Source: Basidiobolus heterosporus B8920 (lineage: Eukaryota > Basidiobolomycota > Basidiobolomycetes > Basidiobolales > Basidiobolaceae). From it: a stretch of DNA of 64,000 bases. Location: the NCBI GenBank assembly GCA_000697455.1, contig JNET01034401.1, forward strand, positions 1 through 64,000, read 5' to 3'. The position numbers and the translations under genes are program-made. The notes under the pieces were generated by a model. The model made no database searches and was not told the DNA's origin. It worked only from the letters and a program-made list of their open reading frames with translations. Shown here one piece after another: positions 32,206 through 45,704 of the stretch. The stretch's first letter is position 1. Each line of letters begins with the position of its first letter.

Positions 32206-35153
32206 ATGTCCAGCACAAGTAACGTTATCTATTTTGAGTTTACCTTGGTTTCCTTATTAACATATTTCGTAGGCTATCACTTTACGATACAAACTTTACA
32301 CAATTGGTCGCAAGAAAAATTAAGTGACATACAAAATCAATTCAAGTGAGTACTTCCCGCTGCTATCGTCGTAGTGCCTACTTACAAATGATTTCGACTC
32401 AACAGACAAGTTGCAAGCTCCACCGGTACAACTGTAAGTTTCAGCGCTCCCACAAACGTAAGTGAATTTCTTCTTGTTTGTCAAGGTTGTCAATGGCTTC
32501 TTAATAGCTCAATATGTTACAACGTAGGCTTTTAAAGTCAAAGGAAGTAGCTACGAAAAGGTCGACCTTGCGTATGTATTTCAAACACAAATAGAACTCT
32601 GTATTCATGGGTGGATACATTTATTTATACCTTCTAGAACCAGACAAATTTTAAAGAAAATCCGTGTTATTCAAAGGCAAGAGGTAGATAACCTTATATT
32701 AATAAGCAGTCAAGTAACATTGTTAGCTAAAGAACATTCAAATAGAAACGCGCTCACTCCGTTAAACAAAACACCATCGCCCCACTATACTCCTTCACTG
32801 GTCAAAGGACTCTACAGCACCAAAGTACCGAGGAATTACTCTCTTATAGACAGGATTTACAGGTGAGCAATGAGCCTAATCACGAGAAACACTGCCGGGG
32901 ATCTTTTGTCTTCCACCCAGATATCAACCCCTTGAAACTTTTGGCATCACATGGCGACATCAACTTTTTAGAAGAAATCACTTCATTAACCAAAACTACG
33001 GCATTGCTAGAAGACCAAGTAATCCTAGAGTGTTGTATTATTTTAGCATATTCCATAGTTCTGATGGCTCATCCCTTTGTTAGACCATTACCGTCACTGG
33101 GCAAAGTCCCGAATCCATCGAACAGGCTTTGACTAGATTTAAAAATCTAGAGAATAGAGCAGTAAGTACAAATACCATTACCACCTTATAAATGTCAAAA
33201 ATTTATGTTTGATTTACTGCAGCTACAAGCACCTTATCAAAATAAGCTAGTTACACTGGTTCATTACCCGTATGTCAAGGACCGTTTTAAATTGTACTTT
33301 GTCAGCTATTCAACAGTTGGCGTCGATTTGGGATTTTCTTTTACCAGCAAATATTCACTCTCAAATATACATTTGCTTCTTCCAGTGATAGAAAATCATC
33401 TAACTGGTCTATGGTCTAGGCCTAGCAACATCTACTTATCTTCATTGAACAAGATCATTGACCATGAGAATCAACAAACTACGAACTCTTTACTTTCAAC
33501 TGAATCAGGTCTAAAAGACTCGGTTCCTGTAGCAAAGATTCATTGGAAAGAGATAGAAAACTTTGATCCAATGGATATAGGCGAATGTTCAACAAACACT
33601 ACATTGACATCCCAAGCCATCTCAGAGTTGAAACAACTTGACAGTAATAGTGAAGACCTAGATTTGATGAGTCTGGATCCCTCCACGTCTAACCACGATA
33701 CTACATCCGAGTCCGAGAGATCTTATCACGTAATAAAAGATGAACCAGAATCATGTAATAAAGCTCCAGAGGCACTACACAATTTCTCGAAGAATGGCGG
33801 CCTACCTGAACCACAAGATCCTCCTGGAAAGATGTACATATCCCACTATAAATACCATTCAAACCACTTTTCACATTAACTCATTTTAACTTCTAGACTC
33901 AAGGATTATAATTTCACTCAGATCAAATCTACGTTTCACAACGGGTAAGAATTACCATACCTACTACGAATTATCTAGTACTTACATAGTATGCTTCTCA
34001 AGCCTAGAGCATGTCCGATATTTTCAGGGAGAAGTATCGATTGAGGCTAGGTAATTAAGATTTTTCTATGCGATGTAAAGAGGGCACAGTTCCTCATTTT
34101 TGTTGATAGATTAGGCAAGGTTGCCTATGGAGATTTGAAGTCAAATGCTCTATCGAAACTCTGGGAGTACAGTGATCTCAATGAGATCCTACTGAATGGA
34201 ATGAAGTTTAAGCCTATTTTCTCGAATATGTATGTTCTGTTTTCCCAAACTTCAACAACACTACTAAACTATTTTCACAGTGTGGCATTGGAGTATAGTG
34301 CAATTACGCGCATTATAGATCGACTTGGTACGGGTCATTCTCGCCACCCTTCCTACGTCATTGAGGCGGACGTACGATCTGACCCCAATGGACATTATTC
34401 ACCGGTTCGATTGCACATTAATGCTAACATGGCCAACCTAGAGAAAGTAGTCACGAAGAAAAATCATGTATTAGATATCAACTGGAATTCACTCTCAAGG
34501 TAACCTCCTCAATAACTTTACAACCCCGAACCTCAATTCATTCATTACAGAATCTACGATTTCCAACTCAAAATTTGGACTCGTAAACTATTGCGTCACG
34601 ACACAAAACCCTACACCAACTTCTTAAAGAACATATCAATCAAGTAACCACATCCATTTACATTGCTAAATAATACTATCTCTAACCCTGCGTCTCCTGT
34701 GATCAAGTCCAAGTGATCTGCGAATTGTATACAAACACGGAGATCACTACATTCGAGTCAAGCGTATCAAATTAAAAAGAAAGCGATTTTACAAGATCGA
34801 TGATCAGTTTACGCTCGAACTGACCTTAGTTACAATCCTACACCCATCCATGAACCTATGCGGACGAATGGAGGCTGACCCATCAAAAGGCAAAAGCTAC
34901 TTCACCGTTCGGGTAACATAACTCAAGTCCTGTGAGGATCAATCGTCACATAATTAACTCATTGTGCTAGGTCAGTAATCGCATGTGGGATTCTCGCACT
35001 CGCCACAACATCTCCCTTCGTCCAGGAGATGTACCGCCATGGTCTGTCGATGAGCTTGTTGGTGGCTCGACTTGTCGCCACCTTGTGCGATTTATTCGAA
35101 CAATGATTATCTTGGCCGAGCGAGCTCAAGAGCACAAACAAAGTCAGCAGTAA
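32206..35153 (+). CDS. Large multi-exon protein with KH-like domains
   Basis: Fourteen exons: 32206-32218, 32273-32345, 32406-32457, 32528-32571, 32638-32683, 32746-33018, 33084-33161, 33223-33833, 33897-33944, 34028-34050, 34115-34499, 34551-34643, 34714-34912 and 34971-35153, giving 706 residues. Two stretches have the look of KH RNA-binding folds: SFSAPTNAFKVKGSSYEKVD followed by LATRQILKKI, and TITVTGQSPESIEQALTRF. A disordered acidic/Ser part lies in the middle and a well-ordered C-terminal part ends with LAERAQEHKQSQQ. Layout recalls fungal KH proteins of the SLS1 or Mug60 kind, but I cannot confirm either. Phase is kept at every junction; exon 3 has two possible donors. Confidence 0.6.
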
Positions 35154-36153
35154 GCATACCATATATTAACTTGAAGTTATGATTCAATTGAGTAGCACTA
35201 TTTGTGACCTGGATAGACACAAATTAACATCAAGGAGTAGGAGTTGACCTACAATATGACTATTAAAGTAGTCTACTTCCCGGACTGAACCAATAAAGTT
35301 TCATATCTATAGACATTTGAAACAATGAATTATCAGTCACAAACAAACGGCATATGTGTATCTGCACGTGTAGCCACACTCGACATTAAATAGGGATTGT
35401 TTAGCCTTAAGTAAACACTGGGCTTAAGTTTTGTGATCTAACCTCCATATCAATGTGAACACAGCAATAAACAAGTGGTATGCATCGAATCATGTTTGAG
35501 CATCGGTTCCTTAGGAATCATCCGACCGGATAATTTGTACGCGTTCAAGAGTACTCTTTGTTGGGCTAGATGTGATTGTTGAACCGAAAGGATTGCTGCT
35601 GAAACCTCGGGAAATGAGGGGAGTCAACTAGTGCTGATGGGTAACAATAGCGATCGTATTATTATTGCGAATTGAGGTTATGGGTGCTGTCATAAACAGC
35701 TCAGAACTGGATGTTATCTCAATCGCAAATTTCCTGTGCAGATTACTTGATTGTATTAAATGTAAAACGAGTTAACACTATGATAACCAACTCCTTGCCA
35801 ATTCATTTGTGATCTTTAACTGTCTCAAGTTGGTTCTGTCCCCTCTCCTTCTTTCCTCTCCAGTTCGCTTTCTTTCTCTCTCCTTCTCTCCTTCCGTCAC
35901 CTCTATAGACTAGCCACTCTAGTTAGAACACTTACACCGTTCTACTTGCGAGATACAAAAAAGCTCTATACCAAGTAGTATAGTTACAAACCGCTCAAAA
36001 CTATATTATTACTTAGTATTTGAAGTCAGTCCGGTTCATTATTTCCAAGGAGTTATATATCTCTACCTGAAACCAGTTCTTATCAGTGAGATAGTTTACC
36101 ATAGGAACAAGGCCGGTTCAATAGTTTTGACAGCCTCGCAAAGATATATAGAT
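35154..36153. other. RAX1 upstream region with pyrimidine tract
   Basis: About 1 kb without coding signal. A CT-rich tract at 35839-35899 precedes the RAX1 gene by about 250 bases, as in many fungal promoters. Confidence 0.4.
35839..35899 (+). promoter_or_regulatory. Pyrimidine-rich tract
   Basis: About 60 bases, almost all C and T on the coding strand, upstream of RAX1. Such CT blocks are frequent in fungal core promoters. Confidence 0.35.
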
Positions 36154-37493
36154 ATGCAAGAAAGAGAAGTAGAAAAACACCTGGACTCGGCACACTTTGG
36201 AGATATGAGTACTAAGCGGGAACAAGACGCCACCAACATTAAACACAGTCACTATGTTATGTGGAATTACATGGACGAAAGGCTGGTCATCAATGACCCA
36301 CAACTTCCAACTTTGGACCAGATCCTCTCAAGAAAAACCACTCCGCCGGTTTGTCTTTACAACTATTATCTGTTTTTAAGGGATACTCACCGCTCTGTAG
36401 AGAACTTGGACTTTTGGTTGGACGTTGTCGCTCATGAAAATCTATGTAAATTATACTGTAAAGAACTACTTTATAATTTAAACGAAACTCAAAATCTGCG
36501 TCGTTCGTTGGTGCCTACAGAAATCATGGGTCCATCAAATACATGTAAACTTAGTCTTAAAGAGGTTTCTAACGAACTCAGATATAGCTCAATAAGCGGG
36601 AATAGCTCTGAGAAGCATACTAGCTCCAATCTCAAATCCACGTTAGAGGCAGATGTAGTGGATCCTCCTAAAGAGCCTACTCATACTACATCAGCTCCAG
36701 ATGAACTGTCTATGAAGCATCGAATCGCATCTGACCCACCACTGAGGCAAACCGAGAATAAAGTTCAACGGGATGACTTGAGACAGTCAGCCGAAAAGAT
36801 CTACTATAAATACATCGTATCTGGTGCTGAAAAGGAACTAGTACTTCCTGAAACGATGAAGCATCGAATCTGCCATATGATAGAAATAGATCAAAGGGAC
36901 GATCCAGAGGTTTTTTTGGAGGCCAAGCTTTTTGTATTCGATTACATGGCCCAAGACTCTTTTCCTAGGTTTGTTCGAGCCAGAGCATACTCCAATTTGG
37001 TCCCTCTTCATGCTATGTTTCGTCTGGTGCTTGGTCTCTTTATACTTTTTCTTGGCTTTACCGTTGAGTTTACCCTCATATTTCTAGACTATCAACCAAA
37101 GCTCATGCGATTATGGGTAGGCAATTCTAATCCATATCGGACCGGCAATCAACATAATAACCTATTTCGATTTTTATTTAGGGCTTTATTCCTATTTGGT
37201 TGGGGATATTGAACATCTACGTGCATCAAAAGAGGTTCTCACCGCTTCTAACCATTCTGGGAATTAGGTAAGAAATGGCATAGTGAATCGAAAAACATAC
37301 GTAAGCCAAGATTAATTAATACATGTTATGATGTATACGTAGTGAAAAGAGTCTGCTTCATTTCAATCGGGTCAAAGATTCGCACATTCGCCATCTTCAT
37401 ATTATTCAAGCACTTCGTATTATCTGCTTTACGTTAGCTATCGGCGCAGCAATAGTGGGTATATTCTATGCAATACCTGGATGCCGCCTATAA
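36154..37493 (+). CDS. RAX1: RGS-domain membrane protein, Rax1-like
   Basis: Exons 36154-37116, 37182-37267 and 37343-37493 give 399 residues. The N-terminal two thirds hold an interrupted RGS-type fold (PPVCLYNYYLFLRDTHRSVE with LDFWLDVVAHE, and later YIVSGAEKELVLPE to FDYMAQDSFPRFVRA). Hydrophobic segments follow: FRLVLGLFILFLGFTVEFTL, WGFIPIWLGILNIY and ICFTLAIGAAIVGIFYAIPG. This layout is that of yeast Rax1, a plasma-membrane protein that marks old division sites for bipolar budding. Here it may mark polarity or septation sites; that is inferred. An insert of about 120 disordered residues splits the RGS region. Start chosen at the first ATG; the frame extends upstream only to a TTG. Confidence 0.85.
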
Positions 37494-38227
37494 CAGAAAA
37501 AGATCTATCCATCAATTATCCGTGTAGATACTTTTCCGATACCTGGTCCGTAGACTAAGATAAGATCACCTTTGTAGTCTTATAAAAGGCAGAGAATAAG
37601 ACTTGCTGGCCAAGAATGGTTTTGCCCCATCCCGTAAGCATATCATTTCACTTCAAACCCTTCAAGGTAGAGTTTTGGGACTTTTTTGAAGAGTGGTAGT
37701 TCTCTTGGTGAAGTAACGGAAAACTGTATTTCTCCACGACAGAACACCGACCGTAGCTTAGAAATTACCTCTTTTTACCGTGATCATTGTTGGTCTAGAA
37801 TTATGTATGTATTCAGTTAATTGAGCGGTCGTTCCAACCAGCCATTTTGGTTTTTCATTGATTTGGTATCGGATAGAGTATATGTAATTATTCTCCGTTC
37901 ACACACTATCCTACCTTGATCTCTCAAAGGCCTGTAAATTCATATCATCCGCCGATACTATTGATGGTCTATAGGTTAGGCAACCATCAGATTGCAATAT
38001 CAATAGCAATCCTTACTGTACCCAAGAACACGATAAATCCTCACGTTTAATTTGAAAGGGCGTTTTCTCTATGTCAAACAAGGTCGATATCTTTATTTAG
38101 TTTACAATTGGTAACGTGAGAGGGATATGGAAGCGGAACGCTCTAATAAGGAAAGGAATGCGTAGAAAAGTCGAGGATGGTGTGAAGGTCGGAAAAGTAT
38201 ATGTAGGCTTGATTTCTGGGTCATGAA
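37494..38227. other. Intergenic between convergent genes
   Basis: About 730 bases. Minus-strand frames around 37600-37740 look mildly coding but lack a start or consistent splicing, so they are not called. Confidence 0.35.
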
Positions 38228-39042
<815 letters not shown>

Positions 39043-39789
39043 GTGTTTGACTTGGAAGAGGTATTGTGACGGTAATTGTGTTTTACAAACGCAGAAGTGA
39101 AATATATACGAAGAAATCATCACAAATCTATTTATTGAAGAAAGAACACTTCACACCATTGGTTGAAAAACAGCGAATGAAAGGTAAATAAATGATGAGA
39201 ATCAATGATTGGCTGAAGTGGCCAAGAATAAATGAGGAAAAACAAACATCAGAAAAATTAACCATAGACAAATGAGTGAAATACGACGCGTTACTACGCG
39301 ATTTGATAGATTAACGTAATCATCAGATACTATACAGGATATATGTTTCGTGTCGATTATTAAGAAACATGGGATGCGCATTTTGATGTGACGAAAAATG
39401 GTGGTCAAAGATAAATTTGGATTTGTGTTTCTCAATCTGGATTCAACTTCATTACCAATTTGATCTCTTAGAACCTCGTTGTCTTAAGTTCACCTACAAG
39501 ACTTGAAATTTTTGATTATTTTAGCTGCTTTTTTTAGTTAGATTCCCAAAATTACTATGTTAATAGGTAGCTAATATCTACCTCGAAAAAAAACATTGAC
39601 TGGTTGTCAAAGTTTTGAAAATTTCTCAAGAGGTATTGAATTGATTGATTAATTGTTCAAAATGATTTTTTATAAGATTAATCTATTGATTACTTGGTAG
39701 AAATTTGAACTTAATATTTACTATCTTTTCCTGACTTCCTAGTGTTTTCTGTCGTAGACTTCGTGAACAAGTTGGATATTACTTTTATT
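39043..39789. other. Divergent promoter, E2 / GCN3
   Basis: About 750 bases, A+T-rich from 39500 on. The minus-strand open frame at 39202-39435 shows no family signal. Confidence 0.4.
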
Positions 39790-41299
39790 ATGTCTACTGG
39801 TTAGTATGCTCCTTAAAGTTTGAGCCATTCTGTAGCGATTTTCACAAAAAAACTCATATTAATATCCACCTCGATAGCACTAGCACAAGCCGCCGTCGTC
39901 TTCGACGTTAAAAAACATTTCCATGATCTTATGTCTAATGATGAGGTAAGTCACACTCGTATTATTTTCAAGTTTGATATAAAGAAATAATTAAATAGCT
40001 GTTTTACTCACTTTGTAGGATATCTCAATGCCTGTAGCCGCTATTCTAACTCTAGTAGAAGTAATCAAACAAAGCAAAGGTTATTATAGTTTGTTTTAGT
40101 GACCGTGCAACTGGCCATTCAATGTGTTTTTTCTTTTAAATTCATAGCGAGTACCATGTCTGAATTCATGGCCATGTTGGAGGATGCTAGTTTAAGCCTA
40201 AAGAGCTCTACCCGTAACTTCATTTCTCTATCCGCCGGCTGCGATTTATATATGCGTTTCGTGACTAGAACTATTCACGATCTATCGGTTTAGTGTTTTG
40301 AAAATTTTAGATCTAAACGTTTGTACTTTCGATTGCTTACCCTTCGTATTTTAGGACTTTGAGGCCTGTAAGAACCACTTGATCGAACGCGGCAGATTAT
40401 TCAAAGAAAAGGCCATTGATTGCCGTCAAAGTATCGCTTCATTAGGTTGCCAGTTTATCAAAGATGATGCGGTATAGAAACATATGTAAAAGTCGATTTA
40501 TTGTGTACAGTATGCTGATTTTTTCAAATCTTAGACGATTTTGATTCACTCTTACTCTAGAGTAGTCATGTTATTGTTATTGCAAGCAGCTTCCCAGAAA
40601 AAGCGCTTCAAGGTTTACGTTACTGAATCAAGGCCATTGCGCAAAGGGTACGACATATACCATTAGTTATTTTTACATTTTGTTCTCGATACGAGCACAC
40701 TTATTCTTTAGATTGGAGGCTGCAAAGATATTACGTAAAGCTGGAGTTCCAACTACAGTGATTTTGGATACTGCTGTAGGATACATCATGGAAAAAGTAG
40801 ATGCAGTCTTTGTCGGTGCTGAAGGCGTTGTTGAGAACGGCGGTGTCATTAACCAGGTACACATATGTATAGACACCAAAAGTCAAAAGATCACATATTA
40901 ACTATATGAATATTAGATCGGAACATATCAACTGGCAATTGTTGCAAAAACCGCCAACAAACCTTTTTATGTTGTTGCCGAAAGCTTTAAGTTTGTGCGT
41001 TTGTTCCCTCTCAACCAATACGATCTACCCACCATCACCGAAACTACGTTGAGCTTCGATGACATTGATCAGCCAAAAGATACCGAGGATCTTGATGAAA
41101 CTGCTTATATTGTAAGTTTACACATACACACATATATATACTGATTGCTACGTCAGAGTATATACCTAATCTTTGTTTCCAGGCCAAGAACCCATGCGTT
41201 GATTATACCCCACCAGAATATGTCACACTACTTTTCACAGATATCGGTGTCCTCACTCCTAGTGGTGTTAGTGATGAGCTAATCAAACTCCATTACTAA
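39790..41299 (+). CDS. GCN3: eIF2B alpha subunit
   Basis: Exons 39790-39799, 39878-39945, 40019-40079, 40148-40287, 40355-40471, 40535-40647, 40712-40856, 40917-41111 and 41183-41299 give 321 residues. Alpha is the regulatory subunit of the guanine-nucleotide exchange factor for eIF2 and senses eIF2 phosphorylation in amino-acid starvation. Seen: [78 protein letters not shown] and [20 protein letters not shown]. The first exon codes only three residues plus one base. Three of the eight introns start with GTT rather than GTA/GTG (GTTAGT, GTTATT, GTTTAG), which is unusual in this window. Confidence 0.94.
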
Positions 41300-43338
41300 A
41301 TAGCTCTTTCGAGTCGCTTTCATATATGTTAATTACTTTAAAATCTTTGACATCGGATGTTGAGTCTTTACTTGAAACACGAGCACTTCTCGGGTTGATT
41401 TTTGATGTTTTTGTTAGATATAGAAGCCTTCGTTTATACCATCACACCAACCTATGGGTTTCATTAATTACACCATTAATTAATAAATCGTGGTACTATC
41501 GTTGAATATGCAGTCTGACAATCATTAGCTAATCAAATACATTTGAGGGATTCATTGAATAATTGAGGATTCCACGATGTTATTGGTGTTGCACCAGACC
41601 ACGCTACACGCTAGAGGTTTATTTAGAACATTGAGCAATTGCTTATATGTATATACAGGTGGGAAGTACTTGGACAAATCAATAGCAAGGTGAGAAAAAT
41701 AGTCACATCACCCCAAGCTGGTGGGGAATCCGCTGGCCGTATTTCTGAAATTGGTTACAATATTTACCGGATTACGAGTAAGGGTTGTGTTTCCCATTAA
41801 GGAGCGGTATGCATTTGGTGTTATTACATTCGCGACGAATAATCGTTGCTAATTATGAGTGTATTATATGTCTCCCGCAGAGCCAGTGATCAGCCAATTA
41901 TATGGGTTAGATTGTCACGTTTGAAACGTTCACCAATATTTCAAGTGACAATGTGTATAAATTTATATATCCGGATGTTGCCGCATTCTTAGCATGTGAA
42001 GAGGAGATAAAAGGTTAATCGGGATTCAATTGGGACGTGGTCAGCTAAAAATGGTCATTATGATATCAAGACAGTTGCCTGGTTTATTTACACTATCGTG
42101 CCAATTTCGGGCTCAGGCTTTGTTGCTGTGTTTGAGGTGGCTTCCCAGCTGATGGCTTTACCTCTAGCTTGGTCTATCCGGATATGCATGAGCAGAACAG
42201 ACACGAGGCTAAGGCCGTTGAGCAAAGTGTAGACTGGGTGCAGTTATTTTGTTCGCAATCCTTTAGGTCGTCTCATCCTATGTATCGGGTGTTTATACCT
42301 ATTATAGAACGCAATATCAGGATCTTCCCTGACTTGAGATCCCAACACTCAAATGCAGTATTTTTTCATCGGAGCTGTGCAACTAAAAGAACCGTCAAGA
42401 TCCTAGGTTAAGGGTCCAGAAGGGAGATTGAAATTAGTGAGAAGACCCTGGAACAGCCCAACCTTAGCCCCAAATAACTACTTTAACAGTGGCATGTGAA
42501 AATCGGTAACGGATAAATATTCATATGAAAATATGGGGGAATTCAGGGATTTATCATTCAGAGTGACCTTCCCTATGCTTCTCGATGAGAAGTCGTGTGC
42601 TCTCACATGTCCTGTATTTGTCCAATGACATGGCTATGGGAATCTAGAAAAAGCCATCACAAGACATCTCGAGTCAAATTCCTGAGCTGAGTGAAAATAA
42701 TTGGATCCATCTGTACCGATGTATAGCCAATGAGAGAGACACGTTGCTGACGTAGTTATAATTGGAGGTGATTGTGTATTCTATGGGTTTCGTCAATAAA
42801 GCGGATTGGCCACAGCTAGATCACGCTACCTACTCCCTACAGCTTAGCTTTTTGGGCAACTGTCAGAGATCTTTAATTGATTTTCACGTGAAATCTATCA
42901 GCCAAGATCATTTTCACATGTCGAGCAATGGTACATTGACGAAAATATGCAAGCGTGAGTTTGAGCATTTCATCCCAACAATGAGCCAACCATTGGTGGG
43001 AAGTCAGAGGGTCTGAAAACAAACAAGTCCCCACGGTTTGTTACGCTAATATTATTGGTATCCTTCTGTCGGTACCCATCTTCATTTCAGAATCATATGA
43101 AGATTTTAACTCCATACATATGTAATCAGTTGAAACTGATGGCCACCAATTTGGAAATATCGATATTTCTAGCTGATTTTCATGTGCTTTTGATAGTGAT
43201 CGTCTGCTCAACCCCCTTTCCTCAATTTTCTATAATATGTCTCTTGCTGCTGCTCAAATTGAAATTCAACTGCTCACTCTAGGTTTTTTTTTGGTTTTTG
43301 GTTTTTGCTTTTTGTATACACTTGCTTTGCTATCGACA
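41300..43338. other. Gene-poor stretch
   Basis: About 2 kb. Open frames at 42169-42411 and 42762-43016 have no recognisable signature. A frame upstream of the bHLH start (43237-43338) would add a hydrophobic segment and was not used. No repeat or RNA gene seen. Confidence 0.35.
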
Positions 43339-44082
43339 ATGGGTAAACAACGCGCGCTTAGACCCACTTCTCAAAGTATGTCTCCCCTAACTAATACTGA
43401 TTGTTCGCCTTCACCACCACTTTCCCCGTCGGCCAAGAAATCCCACTCCGCGTCACCAACAATGGTTCCAAACCAACCTGGCTCTACTCCTGGCCGCTAT
43501 GAGCGAATTCTACCAAAGTATCATCAAGTTCCAATTGTTCCTCAATACGCAATTCCTATGGTGCCTGCTCATCCCGCCTTCCCTTACCCGTATCCTTTCC
43601 CAGCTCCAACAAATGGTGTATATTCTCGCGTCTCTGAAGAACGTCAAGAGAAAGAAATGCTTCGCAAAGTATCCCACTCGGCCATTGAACGTCGCCGTCG
43701 TGAACGTATAAACGACAAGATTTTTCAATTGAAAACCCTTGTCCCAAGCTGTGCCAATCAAGTCAATCTTCACAAGCTATCCATCCTAGAGTCGGCAATC
43801 GAATACATACAGGAGCTTCAGAGCCGTTTGTCTGAAGCAAGTGAACCTTCCTCTCCTGGAGTGTGTAGTAACATCAAAAGAGAGTCCCCTGCCTTTAGTT
43901 CTCAAACAGAAACGTTAGCCAGCAATGATACTCCTACACCGGTCTATGAAGATGCAAATAATTTGCTTATGTTGGCAGGCAATTCACCAGAGTCTAGCAC
44001 CGATCAATATTGCTATCCAGAACCTGCTAAATTGGACTCTACCAGCAAACCTAGAATGAGTGTATATGATCTTTTGTGTTAA
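43339..44082 (+). CDS. bHLH transcription factor
   Basis: Intronless from ATG 43339, 247 residues. A Ser/Pro-rich N-terminal region and a Pro/Tyr/Phe segment (PMVPAHPAFPYPYPFPAP) precede the basic region SHSAIERRRRERINDKI, whose Glu and Arg residues contact an E-box (CANNTG). Helix 1, a loop and helix 2 follow (FQLKTLVPSC, NLHKLSILESAIEYIQELQ). The C-terminus is disordered. An in-frame ATG at 43237 would add 34 residues including a hydrophobic segment; that is unlikely for a nuclear factor, although SREBP-type membrane factors exist. The subfamily (Ino4/Cbf1/other) cannot be told here. Confidence 0.82.
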   Translation: MGKQRALRPTSQSMSPLTNTDCSPSPPLSPSAKKSHSASPTMVPNQPGSTPGRYERILPKYHQVPIVPQYAIPMVPAHPAFPYPYPFPAPTNGVYSRVSEERQEKEMLRKVSHSAIERRRRERINDKIFQLKTLVPSCANQVNLHKLSILESAIEYIQELQSRLSEASEPSSPGVCSNIKRESPAFSSQTETLASNDTPTPVYEDANNLLMLAGNSPESSTDQYCYPEPAKLDSTSKPRMSVYDLLC

Positions 44083-45047
44083 ATCAACCTAATTCTACCC
44101 GGGATCTACAATTGTTTCTATATGACATAAGCTACACCAGTATAATTACACCCTCTAGTACTCTCCATTCCTCATAGACATATCATGCGGGTCAAGCTGG
44201 ACTGTTGTCTCGCGTTTCAACCTCTCTGATCCGCCCATCTACACGCAGTGTTTATTGATCGTGAATTTGCCACAACTATGTTCACAACCACTCTTTGTTC
44301 ACTTTGCAGCGAACCAATGTATTATTTCAACCTTGTATATAGGCGGTCATGTTTCCGATGTATCTCATTTTTGCGCATTTTGAATAATAAATCACCAGAT
44401 AATCAATCATTACAAGGTGATGAAAGTGGACAACAAATCATTGGATCTCATTGATTTTCGTGCCATGGATCAGTGCCAGCCAAGGGATATGGGTCGGTGA
44501 GAACGTGAGAGATATTTCGAGTACATTGATGAGAATGTCTCGAATGATTCCCTTTAACATCAACAGGGTTTTTGGTAAAGCAGGGTCCAAAACCCTTTGT
44601 AGTATCACATTAAAATTGGCGGTAACGATGTCATAATATTTCTCGAAATTCTATAATCGTGTGCAGGAGCAATTTGGAAATTCACCTGAGTCCTTGTACA
44701 ACAATCAACTCACCTCTAATTCAATAAACTTATAAAGCTAGAGATGAAGTAGGACCCTGGGGGTGGGCTTTAATATTCATATTCGTATGAAACATCAATA
44801 TCCTGACGTAACTTGTCCAAGATCCAGTTTTAAGTAACCATAATCTGAATAAGTAATATAGAAGCTTATCATGATTAATCAGCATCTCAAATTGAAACAA
44901 GTAACACACATTATGGTTGGTTAATCATCAATTTAATCAAAATATATAGCCCATCAAATATTTGCTATTTCGGTGAATTTCATAAAGAAATTTTCTTCTC
45001 ATGGTGAAGCATTCTTTACTTCTTCCCAGGTATACACCTACTATATC
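44083..45047. other. Intergenic, no gene supported
   Basis: About 960 bases. Open frames at 44248-44454 and 44451-44636 show no family pattern. Nothing else seen. Confidence 0.35.
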
Positions 45048-45358
45048 ATGCGTGTACTAGCTACGAAGTCTACGGGTCCAGTTACCAACGTAACCAAGGA
45101 GCATGTACTCTCCTTATACAGAGGATTACTACGTAATGCTCGTAGCTTGCGCTATTCCGATAAAGATTACGTGATAGGAAGAATTCGGCACGAGTTTAAG
45201 GAAAATCTAGACGTCAACAAAACACGACAAGAGAAATTAATCTTGGTAAGGACACTGGAATATTTCTCGGTTTTTCTTTTTTATGAATAGAAACTGATGA
45301 ACTTTGTATTTAGAAAGCTGAAAAGGTGTTAGATAATAATTTTGGTGGTCTCGTCTGA
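45048..45358 (+). CDS. LYR-motif mitochondrial protein
   Basis: Exons 45048-45245 and 45314-45358 give 80 residues. The LYR signature is clear (HVLSLYRGLLRNARSLRY), followed by a basic helix with GRIRHEFKENLDVN, typical of the Complex1_LYR family. These small proteins serve as matrix assembly factors for respiratory complexes or Fe-S transfer, and bind acyl carrier protein. The N-terminus MRVLATKSTGPV is basic and may aid import. Which LYRM group it belongs to cannot be told. Upstream frame without ATG is ignored. Confidence 0.82.
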
Positions 45359-45704
45359 GCTCTTTCAAGAAAGAAAAATATCTTTAATATGTTTCGACCC
45401 ACTGTACAAAAACTGCAAACATGGAATCCAGTATCTAACTAAGAAACGACCACTTGAAGTGTTGGCTATTTAATGACAATATGGTTTGATCGGTTGTTTT
45501 TATTACTTTAACATATGCAAATAAAATACATCAAAAAAACTGGATATAGACGATTGTAGTTGCTGGGTAAGAAATCGTCCAATATTATAAGCCTTTTCGA
45601 AAGAATATCTGGTTTCGTGGCTGAGAAAAGATAGTAAAGTTGTTTATACTAAAATAGTTCTAGAGGTACGGAAATAGTATAGGCAGTGACTGGATCCTAA
45701 ACAA
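45359..45704. other. Intergenic between convergent genes
   Basis: About 350 bases of A+T-rich 3' sequence for the LYR gene (+) and ERG9 (-). Nothing else seen. Confidence 0.4.

Noticed and set aside
37600-37750. Minus-strand sequence with a GxGKT-like string and coding-like look
   Set aside because: No consistent start, frames broken by stops and no phase-keeping splice solution; the short motif alone is not evidence of an ATPase.
43237-43338. Upstream in-frame ATG adding a hydrophobic N-terminus to the bHLH protein
   Set aside because: Would make a membrane-bound bHLH protein without other SREBP features; the next ATG gives an ordinary nuclear factor.
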